From Planctomycetales bacterium 71-10 (lineage in GTDB: Bacteria; Planctomycetota; Planctomycetia; Isosphaerales; Isosphaeraceae): a stretch of DNA of 64,000 nucleotides. Location: the NCBI GenBank assembly GCA_001898385.1, contig MKTT01000124.1, positions 1 to 64,000 of the forward strand. Direction: 5' to 3'. Positions 36,983 through 44,176 of the stretch are shown here, in pieces (within the stretch, counting starts at the first letter, position 1; every line of letters begins with the position of its first letter). Made by a program: the position numbers and the translations under genes. The notes below the pieces were generated by a model that searched no databases, was not told the origin of the DNA, and saw nothing but the letters and a program-made list of their open reading frames with translations.

Positions 36983-37450
36983 TCACTTGGCGGCTTCGGC
37001 CTTGGCCGCGGCCTTCGCCTCGGCCTTGACCTTCTTGGCGGCGACCTTGGCGGCCTTGCGCTCGGCCTTGGCGGCCTTCGCGTCGTCCAGCGCGGCACCG
37101 GTGGTGAACCGCTCCTTGAGGCGGACGGCCTTGCCCGAGCGCTCGCGGAGGTAGTACAGCTTGGCCCGGCGGACCTTGCCGGAGCGCTTCACGACGATGT
37201 CCGCGATCCGGGGCGAGTGGATCGGGAACTTGCGCTCCACGCCCTCACCCTGGACGATCCGGCGGACGACGAACATCTCGCGGGTGCCGCTCCCGGAGCG
37301 GGCGATCACGACGCCGTTGAAGATCTGGATGCGCTCCTTGTCGCCTTCCAGGATGCGGACGTGGACGTCGACCGTGTCGCCGATCTCGAACTTCGGCAGC
37401 TTCTCCTTCATGCTGCTCTGCTCGACGGCGGCTAGGAACCGATTGATCAT
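36983..37450 (-). CDS. rplS: 50S ribosomal protein bL19 with Lys/Ala-rich tail
   Basis: The 155-residue bL19 shows the family core FEIGDTVDVHVRI, ERIQIFNGVVIARSGSGTREMFVVRRI, GVERKFPIHSPRIADIVVKRSGKVRRAKLYYLR. It is longer than the usual 115-130 residues because of a C-terminal extension of about 40 residues made almost entirely of Ala, Lys and Glu. bL19 sits at the 30S/50S interface. It follows trmD on the same strand, 93 nt downstream, in the conserved order rpsP-trmD-rplS (rimM is missing here). Confidence 0.97.
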   Translation of the reverse strand: MINRFLAAVEQSSMKEKLPKFEIGDTVDVHVRILEGDKERIQIFNGVVIARSGSGTREMFVVRRIVQGEGVERKFPIHSPRIADIVVKRSGKVRRAKLYYLRERSGKAVRLKERFTTGAALDDAKAAKAERKAAKVAAKKVKAEAKAAAKAEAAK

Positions 37451-37543
37451 GGCTGGGGACCTTTCGAGCGGCCCATCCGGAGGGCCGGCGTTCTGCGTGC
37501 GTTAGGGTGGAATGTTCGGTCGGTTCGCGGCGTTCGGTTCGGC

Positions 37544-38209
37544 TCAGCGGCGGTGTTCGCGACGCCATCGGGCGATGGCCGCGTGGTCGCCGCCGAGCAG
37601 GACTTCCGGGACGGCCAGCCCGCGGAACTCGCGGGGGCGGGTGTAGTGGGGGTATTCGAGGCCGCCGTCGGGCCCGAACGACTCGTCCACGGCACTCTCG
37701 GCGTCGCCGAGGACCCCGGGGACCAGGCGGGCGACCGCGTCGATCACGACCATCGCGGCCGGCTCGCCGCCGGAGAGGACGAAGTCGCCCACCGACAGCA
37801 GCTCGGGCCGGAGGATCTCGATGATCCGCTCGTCGAACCCCTCGTACCTCCCGCAGACCAGGGTGAACCGCCCCCGGCCGGCCAGCTCCGCGGCCTTCGC
37901 CTGATCGAACCTGGCCCCCTGGGGGGAGAGGACGATCAGGGATCCGCGCGGCTCGGCGGCCTCCAGGACGGCCTCGGCGGCGGCGACGACGGGGGGCGCC
38001 ATCAGCACCATCCCGGGCCCGCCCCCGAACGGCCGGTCGTCCACCTGCTTGTGCCGGCCTTCGGCCCAGTCGCGCATGTCCCAGGTGCGGACGTCGACGA
38101 GGCCCTTGGCGAGCGCCCGGCCGACGATGCTCCCGCCCAGGAACCCGGCGAAGAGGCCGGGGAAGAGCGTGAGGACGTCGATCCGAAGCGGCGGCGAGGC
38201 GGGTGACAT
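37544..38209 (-). CDS. trmD: tRNA (guanine-N1)-methyltransferase TrmD
   Basis: The 221-residue SPOUT-class enzyme makes m1G37 in tRNAs. Its trefoil-knot SAM site is visible: IDVLTLFPGLF at the start, DDRPFGGGPGMVL, LSPQGARFDQ, LVCGRYEGFDERI and SVGDFVLSGGEPAAMVVIDAV. The C-terminal YPHYTRP and VPEVLLGGDHAAIARWR are the family's tRNA-binding part. It starts 19 nt after the rpsP stop; the usual rimM between them is absent from this cluster. Confidence 0.96.
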   Translation of the reverse strand: MSPASPPLRIDVLTLFPGLFAGFLGGSIVGRALAKGLVDVRTWDMRDWAEGRHKQVDDRPFGGGPGMVLMAPPVVAAAEAVLEAAEPRGSLIVLSPQGARFDQAKAAELAGRGRFTLVCGRYEGFDERIIEILRPELLSVGDFVLSGGEPAAMVVIDAVARLVPGVLGDAESAVDESFGPDGGLEYPHYTRPREFRGLAVPEVLLGGDHAAIARWRREHRR

Positions 38210-38228
38210 GGCCGGCCGGTCCCGTAGG

Positions 38229-38561
38229 TCAGGAGGCCGTCGGGGTCGCGGCCGGGGCCTCGGCGGCGGGCGTCGGGGCCGGCTTGGGCAGCTCCCACGG
38301 CTCGCCGGGGGCCGGCTTCGTCACCTTGTGCTTCCGCAGGATCGCCGCCACCTTGTCCGACGGCTGCGCGCCGACGCTCAGCCAGTAGCGGATCCGGTCC
38401 GCGTTCAGGACCGTCTGGGTCTCGGGGTTGCGGGACATCGGGTCGTAGTGCCCCAGCTCCTCGATGGCCCGGCCGTCGCGCGGCGTGCGGGTGTCCATGG
38501 CGCAGATCCTGAAGAAGGGCCTGTGCCGACGTCCCATCGACTTCATCCGGATGCGGACCAC
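38229..38561 (-). CDS. rpsP: 30S ribosomal protein bS16
   Basis: The 110-residue bS16 begins VVRIRMKSMGRRHRPFFRI and continues RAIEELGHYDPM, LNADRIRYWLSVGAQPSDKV. The start is GTG with GAGGAG 7 nt upstream. The C-terminal 25 residues are Pro/Ala/Thr-rich and go beyond the usual length. It is placed between ffh and trmD as in many bacteria. A long open frame running across ffh in another phase is not real. Confidence 0.95.
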   Translation of the reverse strand: MVRIRMKSMGRRHRPFFRICAMDTRTPRDGRAIEELGHYDPMSRNPETQTVLNADRIRYWLSVGAQPSDKVAAILRKHKVTKPAPGEPWELPKPAPTPAAEAPAATPTAS

Positions 38562-38746
38562 TCGCGGTCTCCTCTCGTCTCTTCGTCTTCCAGGGCCCCC
38601 GTGCGGGCCCCGCCGGGACGACCGGCGGCGACGCGGGCGGGGGCGATCCAGAATCCTGCGGGAATGGCCCCGGGGGCCGCCGTGCTCGTTCTCGGCAGGG
38701 GCGGTCGGGGCGTGGGGTGCTCTCGTCGTGTTCGGGCGGGGGGCGG

Positions 38747-40243
38747 TCAGGCCCCCGGGGACTGGCCGCGGGCGTCTCGCTCCTCGCGGCGCTTCTTGCG
38801 CTCTTCCTTCTCGCGCAACTTCTTCTGCTTCTCGCGCTCCTTGGGCGACAGCCGCTTGCCGGTGCCGACCTTGGGGGCCAGCAGCTTGGCCGTGGGGTTG
38901 AGCGCGGCGGCCCGGCCCAGGCCGGTCATGGCCTTGAGCTTGTCGAGCATGCTCATCTGGGACATCTGCTTGACGAACGCGGCCATGGCGTCGAACTGCT
39001 TCACCAGGCCGGAGACGTCCGACGGCTCCACCCCGGCGCCGGCGGCGATGCGGCGGCGGCGGCTGATGTCGATCAGGTCGGGGCGGCTGCGCTCCCGGGG
39101 GGTCATGCTGTCGATGATCCCCTGGATCCGGCGGATCTCGCCGTCGGCGTCGATCCCCCCCAGGTTCTCGGCCATCTGGCCCATGCCCGGGAACATCCCC
39201 ATGACGTCCTGGACCGAGCCCATCTTCTTGATCTGGATGATCTGCTTGCGGAAGTCCTCCAGGTCGAACTTCCCCTTGGCCATCTTCTCCTGCTGGAGCC
39301 GGGCCTCCTCGGCGTCGACGGTCGCCTGCGCGGCGTTGACCAGGCCGACGATGTCGCCCATGCCCAGCATCTGGCCCACGAGCCGCTCGGGGTCGAACGG
39401 CTCCAGGCGGTCGAGCTTCTCCCCCTTGCCGACGAACTTGACCGGGACGCCCGTCACCTTCCGCACCGAGAGCGCCGCGCCGCCGCGGGCGTCGCCGTCG
39501 AGCTTGGTGAGGATGACGCCGTCCAGCTCCAGGGCCTTGTTGAACGCCTCGGCCGAGGCCACGGCGTCCTGGCCGGTCATGGCGTCGCAGACGAAGAAGA
39601 CCTGGTGGGGCTTGACCTTCTTCTCGATCTGCACCAGCTCGGCCATCAGCTCGTCGTCGACGTGGAGCCGGCCGGCGGTGTCCAGGATGATCGTGTCGCA
39701 GCCCTTGCGGTTGGCCTCGACGAACGCGTCCTGGCAGAGCTTGACGGGGTTCGTCCCCTCCTGCGAGAAGACCGGCACCCCGATCTGCTCGCCGACGACC
39801 TTCAACTGCTCGACGGCCGCCGGCCGCTGGAGGTCCGCCGCGACGAGCATCGGCTTGCGGCTCTGACCGGCCAGCAGTTTCGCCAGCTTGCCGGAGGTCG
39901 TCGTCTTGCCGGAGCCCTGGAGGCCGCACAGCATGATGACGGTGGGGCCCGACTTCTCGAACCGGATGGTCGGGTCGGACGGCCCCATGGTCTCGACCAG
40001 CTCGTCGTGGACGAGCTTGACGATCTGCTGCTCCGGCCGCACGCTCTTGACGACCTGCGCGCCGACGGCCTTCTGCTGCACGCGGGCCATGAAGTCCTGG
40101 ACGACGTTGAAGTTGACGTCGGCTTCCAGGAGGGCCGTGCGCACTTCGCGCAAGCCTTCCTGCATGTTGGCCTCGGTCAAGACGCCGCTGACGCGGAACC
40201 GCCTGAAGGCGGAGGACAGGCGCTTTTGCAGGTCGTCGAACAT
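38747..40243 (-). CDS. ffh: Signal recognition particle GTPase Ffh (SRP54)
   Basis: The 498-residue protein has the N domain (MFDDLQKRLSSAFRRFRV), the G domain with GLQGSGKTTT, AADLQRPAAVEQL, DTAGRLHVDDEL and LTKLDGDARGGAALS, and the methionine-rich M domain (MFPGMGQMAENL, MTPRERSRPDLIDISRRRRIAAGAGV) that binds SRP RNA and signal sequences. The C-terminus is a long Lys/Arg/Glu tail. It heads the run ffh-rpsP-trmD-rplS-mnmA and has a good promoter just upstream. The 185-nt gap to rpsP shows no gene. Confidence 0.97.
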   Translation of the reverse strand: MFDDLQKRLSSAFRRFRVSGVLTEANMQEGLREVRTALLEADVNFNVVQDFMARVQQKAVGAQVVKSVRPEQQIVKLVHDELVETMGPSDPTIRFEKSGPTVIMLCGLQGSGKTTTSGKLAKLLAGQSRKPMLVAADLQRPAAVEQLKVVGEQIGVPVFSQEGTNPVKLCQDAFVEANRKGCDTIILDTAGRLHVDDELMAELVQIEKKVKPHQVFFVCDAMTGQDAVASAEAFNKALELDGVILTKLDGDARGGAALSVRKVTGVPVKFVGKGEKLDRLEPFDPERLVGQMLGMGDIVGLVNAAQATVDAEEARLQQEKMAKGKFDLEDFRKQIIQIKKMGSVQDVMGMFPGMGQMAENLGGIDADGEIRRIQGIIDSMTPRERSRPDLIDISRRRRIAAGAGVEPSDVSGLVKQFDAMAAFVKQMSQMSMLDKLKAMTGLGRAAALNPTAKLLAPKVGTGKRLSPKEREKQKKLREKEERKKRREERDARGQSPGA

Positions 40244-40287
40244 GACTCGTCGGGTCGTCCACGGACGGAGGGATTCGCGAACCGACC

Positions 40288-40316
40288 ATCATACCGGCCG
40301 CGTCCACCCCTGGCAA
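40288..40316 (-). promoter_or_regulatory. Sigma-70 promoter of the ffh-rpsP-trmD-rplS unit
   Basis: On the minus strand TTGCCA and TATGAT are 17 nt apart, about 45 nt before the ffh ATG. It overlaps the last codons of the preceding spermidine synthase-like gene, so ffh can be transcribed on its own. Confidence 0.55.
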
Positions 40317-41227
40317 CGCGGTTTCCGGGCGGTCGCGACGACCGGGCTGGTCAATCCCCGACCAGCCGGCCGGCCGGCTGGTCGGAGTTGGAACGGGGCG
40401 TGGAAGCGTTCGTCGATCTTTTCGGCCGCCACCTCGATCTCGGTGCGGGTCATCGGCTTCTCGGCGGTGGAGGCGACGACGATGAAACCCGGGTAGCCCT
40501 CGAGGCGAAAGGCGTAGGCGTTGCGGAACGAGCGTCGGATGTTGCGGATGTCCTGCTGGATCGCGGGATGAGGGTTGAGGTTGAAGACCACGATGCCGTC
40601 GGGGTTGAGGCGCGCCTTCACCTGGCCGTAGAAGGCTTCCGTCTTCAGGTGGAGCGGGACGCCGGTCTTGTCGGTGCCGCCGGAGGGGCGGAGGAAGGCG
40701 TCCATGTAGATCACGTCGTACTTCGCCTCGGCCTGCTTGAGGTAGGCCAGGCCGTCGGCCGTCCTCACGTCGACGTTACCGCCCGACCGCACGTCGAAGA
40801 AGCGGTCGGCGATGCCGACGATCATCGGGTCGATCTCGACGACGTCCAGCTTCAGCCCGGGGTCGTGGGCCTTGAGGAAGTGGACCATCGCCCCGCCGCC
40901 GAGCCCCACGATGAGCGCCCTCTTCGGCTCGGGACGGAAGGCGTAGCTCAGGAACATGAACCGGGTGTATTCGATCCGCAGGTCGTCGGGCCGCTCCAGG
41001 TCGACGCTGCTCTCGATGACCTCCTGGCCGTTGTCGCGGACGAACCACAAGGTGCGATGCCGCGTCCCCGGCTCGCGCGTCACCTTCACGCGCGAGTAGT
41101 TGGACGTCTCCTGCAACTCCACGATCGGCCCGGGCTCCTGGGCGACGGCCGCGAGCGTCGACCATGCCGACGCGACGAGGAACAGGAGGGGGCCTCGTCG
41201 CGATGGGGCCGAAATCCGCCGAAGCAT
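40289..41227 (-). CDS. Spermidine synthase-like protein, exported
   Basis: The 312-residue protein has a signal peptide (LLFLVASAWSTLAAVAQE) and a spermidine synthase/PolyA-aminopropyltransferase-like Rossmann domain: ALIVGLGGGAMVHFLKAHDPGLKLDVVEIDP, YDVIYMDAFL and GIVVFNLN. True polyamine synthases are cytoplasmic, so the export signal points to a different, unknown role; the residues for aminopropyl transfer were not checked. The start ATG has AGGAGG 8 nt upstream. It lies 45 nt upstream of ffh on the same strand. Confidence 0.75.
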   Translation of the reverse strand: MLRRISAPSRRGPLLFLVASAWSTLAAVAQEPGPIVELQETSNYSRVKVTREPGTRHRTLWFVRDNGQEVIESSVDLERPDDLRIEYTRFMFLSYAFRPEPKRALIVGLGGGAMVHFLKAHDPGLKLDVVEIDPMIVGIADRFFDVRSGGNVDVRTADGLAYLKQAEAKYDVIYMDAFLRPSGGTDKTGVPLHLKTEAFYGQVKARLNPDGIVVFNLNPHPAIQQDIRNIRRSFRNAYAFRLEGYPGFIVVASTAEKPMTRTEIEVAAEKIDERFHAPFQLRPAGRPAGRGLTSPVVATARKPRCQGWTRPV

Positions 41228-41330
41228 CGATCCATCCTCCTGGAAGGGCACCCTCGCGAGGCCGGTGCGGATCGTAGTCCGGCCTCGATGCGCCGGTCAA
41301 GGAAGCATCGGCGCCGATTCGCCGGCCGGG

Positions 41331-42821
41331 TCACGCCAGCAGGTCGTCGCGGAGGGTGCGGAGGCGGGCGACGGCGGGCTTGGGGGCGCCGTCGGGGCGA
41401 TGGAGGCCGCCGTGGGGATAGAGGTGGGGGACGCCGTCGGTCGGCTGGGGCCAGGCGACGGAGCGCACGAACGGCTTGGCGATCGCCAGGGCGGTCCAGC
41501 GGGCGGCCCAGTCGGCCTGGCCGGATTCGGTGGGGGGGGCCGGATATTGCCAGGTCTCCACCTTCACGTTCGGGTCGGCCTGGGGGTCGGGCCCGGCGGA
41601 CGACGGGGCGACCAGGATCACGTTGAGCGGGACGTTCAGCAGCGAGTACAGGTCGAGCAGCCGCGAGAACTCGAACAGGTCGCGCGAGTCGCTGCCGGGG
41701 TTCGAGTAGCCGGGCGCGACCTCCAGGGCGACGCTGGAGATGCCGACGTCCGAGCGGATCAGGTAGTCGCACAGGTGCAGCGGGCCGAGCTGGAACCGGC
41801 TGCCGCTCATCCATTCCATCCAGGGCCGGTCGACGCCCAGGCAGAGCTGCGCCCCCGGGTCGGCCTGGCGGGCCACCTGGATGGCGCGGGCGGTGATGCG
41901 GATCTGGTCCTCCTCGCCCAGCCCCAGGACGTCGTGGCCGGCGGGGCGATGGGCGACGTGCCAGACGGGGACCTTGCCCCGATATCGCGAGACGACCTGG
42001 CGGACGTGGTCGGCGACGAAGCCGCCGATCGTCTCCACGTCGCCGTCCCAGAGCCAGATCCAGTCGGGGAGGCTGCCGGCGCGGAACTCGATCAGCGGCC
42101 CGGCCTCCACGTTCATGCGATGCTTGCGGGCCCACGCGACCTGCGCGTCGAGGAGGTCCCAGCGGATCTTCCCCTCCGACGGGGCCAGGTCCTTCCACGT
42201 CGCGGCGGCCTGGGCCGTGTTGAACGTGGCGGGCCAAGAGGTCGACCCCGCCGCCCTGTCCGGGTCGCCGGACAGCACGCAGGTCAGGCCGGTCCCCAGC
42301 CGGCCGGTGACGGCCAGGCGGTTCTGGAGCACCTGGGCCAGGTAGGTCTCCGTCAGCAGCGCCCCGGCCCTGGTGGACGCCTCCAGGCTCTCCTGGGCGG
42401 CGACGAACGAGGCGTCGGGGTCGGCGGCGTCGAGCGCGGCGCGGACGAACGCCCGGCGCGAGTCGCGCAGCAGGTCGGCGAGGGCCGAGTCGGTCCGGAG
42501 GCCGAGCTGGGTCCAGTCGGCCATCTGGTTGCGGACGTCGTTGAGCTTGCCGCGGGCCAGCTCCAGGGCCAGGACGTAGGGGGAGGGGCGTTCGCCCAGG
42601 GTGGCCGTGCCGACGACCGGCGCCCCGAAGCCGGGGACGGGCCAGGGCGTGAACAGCCGTCCGCTCTCGCTGGCGTCGCTGGAGCAGGTCATCAGGCCGT
42701 TGCGGAAGTCCAGGCCCAGCCGCCCGGGCGTGCGGTCCAGCCCCGTCGTGTAGACGCGTCGCTGGCCCGCGACCCGCGCGGCGGCCTCGTCCGACGGCAG
42801 CCTGAACTTGAGAACCCCCAT
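41331..42821 (-). CDS. GH10-like (endo-1,4-beta-xylanase type) barrel protein, probably altered active site
   Basis: The 496-residue protein resembles GH10 in its C-terminal half: KIRWDLLDAQVAWARKHRMNVEAGPLIEF, VPVWHVAH, RITARAIQVARQADPGAQLCL and VGISSVALEVAPGY. In GH10 the acid/base glutamate lies in a VNE motif after a Trp; here the corresponding stretch reads WHVAH without that Glu, while a Glu at the nucleophile position (ALEV) is kept. The N-terminal 150 residues are not recognised. No signal peptide is seen. It may be a pseudoenzyme or use another acid. The ATG at 42821 is tentative. Confidence 0.55.
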   Translation of the reverse strand: MGVLKFRLPSDEAAARVAGQRRVYTTGLDRTPGRLGLDFRNGLMTCSSDASESGRLFTPWPVPGFGAPVVGTATLGERPSPYVLALELARGKLNDVRNQMADWTQLGLRTDSALADLLRDSRRAFVRAALDAADPDASFVAAQESLEASTRAGALLTETYLAQVLQNRLAVTGRLGTGLTCVLSGDPDRAAGSTSWPATFNTAQAAATWKDLAPSEGKIRWDLLDAQVAWARKHRMNVEAGPLIEFRAGSLPDWIWLWDGDVETIGGFVADHVRQVVSRYRGKVPVWHVAHRPAGHDVLGLGEEDQIRITARAIQVARQADPGAQLCLGVDRPWMEWMSGSRFQLGPLHLCDYLIRSDVGISSVALEVAPGYSNPGSDSRDLFEFSRLLDLYSLLNVPLNVILVAPSSAGPDPQADPNVKVETWQYPAPPTESGQADWAARWTALAIAKPFVRSVAWPQPTDGVPHLYPHGGLHRPDGAPKPAVARLRTLRDDLLA

Positions 42822-43162
42822 GCCTTGCGTCCACCCCAGGGTTGGGCCGTGCGAATCGGGGGAGGTCGATCGCGACCGGGGCTCGCCCCAGCGGGGACCC
42901 CGCCGCACCTACCAAAGAAGAATATCGGCCCGTCCAGGGCTTGAACAGTCGCCCGGCCGGGCGGATCGGCTCCCCGACCGCGAAGGTCCTCGCACAAGGA
43001 GCCCGCCCGTCGCTACTCTAAATACTGGACGTCGACGATTCCGGGACCGCGACTTGAGCCGGGTTCCGCCCTCCTCCCTCCCCGACGCCCCCGACGGCCC
43101 GCGTCGCCCGGTTGCGCTTCCGGGGCGGGCCGCCCGACCGTCCCGCCCGCCGAGCCCCCGCG
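42822..43162. other. Intergenic region between divergent genes
   Basis: A 341-nt region with no gene. It contains an AT-rich patch near 43014-43025 (TACTCTAAATACT) that could hold a -10 element for either neighbour, but no convincing -35 was seen. Confidence 0.4.
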
Positions 43163-44146
43163 ATGCCCTCCGTCCTGATCTGCCAGCCCATGCTGCGCAA
43201 CCGCCCCGGCCGCTTCCGCGACCTCCTGACCGACGCCGGCTTCGACCCCATCGACCCCGACGCCGGCAACGTCCTGACCCCCGCCCAGCTCCGAGAACTC
43301 CTCCCGAACGCCGACGCCGCCATCGTCGGCATGGAGCGGCTGACGCCCGACCTCTTCGCGATCGCCCCCCGCCTGCGCGTCGCCGCCCGGACGGGCGTCG
43401 GCCACGACGGCATCGACCTGGCCGCCGCCCGCGACCACGGCGTCGTCGTCACGATCACCCCCGGCGCGAACCACGAGAGCGTCGCCGAACACGTCTTCGC
43501 CCTCATGCTGGCCCTCGCCCGCGAGGTGGTCCCCCTGAGCGCGGCCATCCACGATGGCGGCTGGATCCGCCGCCCCGGCACGCCCCTCCGCGGGCGGACG
43601 CTCGGCCTGTACGGCCTGGGGCGGATCGGCCGGGCCGTGGCTACTCGGGCGCGGGCCTTCGGCATGCGGGTCGTCGCCCACGACCTCCTGCCCTCCACGG
43701 ACGAGGACGAGCGCCTGGAGATCGCCCGCGTCGACCCGGACGAACTGCTCGCGACGGCCGACGTCCTCAGCCTGCACGTCCCGCTGACGCCCGGGACTCG
43801 CGGCCTGGTCGACGCGCGGTTCCTCGCCAGGATGAAGCCCGGCGCCTACCTCATCAACACGGCCCGCGGCGGCATGATCGTCGACGCCGACCTCCGCGCC
43901 GCTCTGGACTCGGGACGTCTCGCCGGGGCCGGCCTGGACGTCTTCCACCAGGAGCCCCCGACGTCCGACTGCCCCCTCCTCGGCGCGCCGAACCTGATCC
44001 TCAGCCCCCACGTCGGCGGCGTCGACGCCGGAGCGATGGACGCGATGGCCGAGGGGGCCGCCCGCTGCATCGTGGAACTCCATCGCGGCGGCTGGCCGGC
44101 CGACTGCGTCGTCGACCCGTCGATCCGCGACGGCTGGCGGTGGTGA
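43163..44146 (+). CDS. D-2-hydroxyacid dehydrogenase family protein
   Basis: The 327-residue NAD-dependent dehydrogenase has GLYGLGRIGRAVATRARAFG, and the catalytic triad Arg (NTARGGMIVD), Glu (FHQEPPTSDCP) and His (LSPHVGG), with RTGVGHDGIDLAAARDHGVVV at the substrate side. No ACT domain is present. It is a distant paralogue of the enzyme at 32.3-33.3 kb. The ATG at 43163 (MPSVLICQP) is preferred to a frame beginning at 43112. It converges with dsbD, 30 nt apart. Confidence 0.9.
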   Translation: MPSVLICQPMLRNRPGRFRDLLTDAGFDPIDPDAGNVLTPAQLRELLPNADAAIVGMERLTPDLFAIAPRLRVAARTGVGHDGIDLAAARDHGVVVTITPGANHESVAEHVFALMLALAREVVPLSAAIHDGGWIRRPGTPLRGRTLGLYGLGRIGRAVATRARAFGMRVVAHDLLPSTDEDERLEIARVDPDELLATADVLSLHVPLTPGTRGLVDARFLARMKPGAYLINTARGGMIVDADLRAALDSGRLAGAGLDVFHQEPPTSDCPLLGAPNLILSPHVGGVDAGAMDAMAEGAARCIVELHRGGWPADCVVDPSIRDGWRW

Positions 44147-44176
44147 TCAGGGGACGAATGGGGCCCGTCTCTCCAC

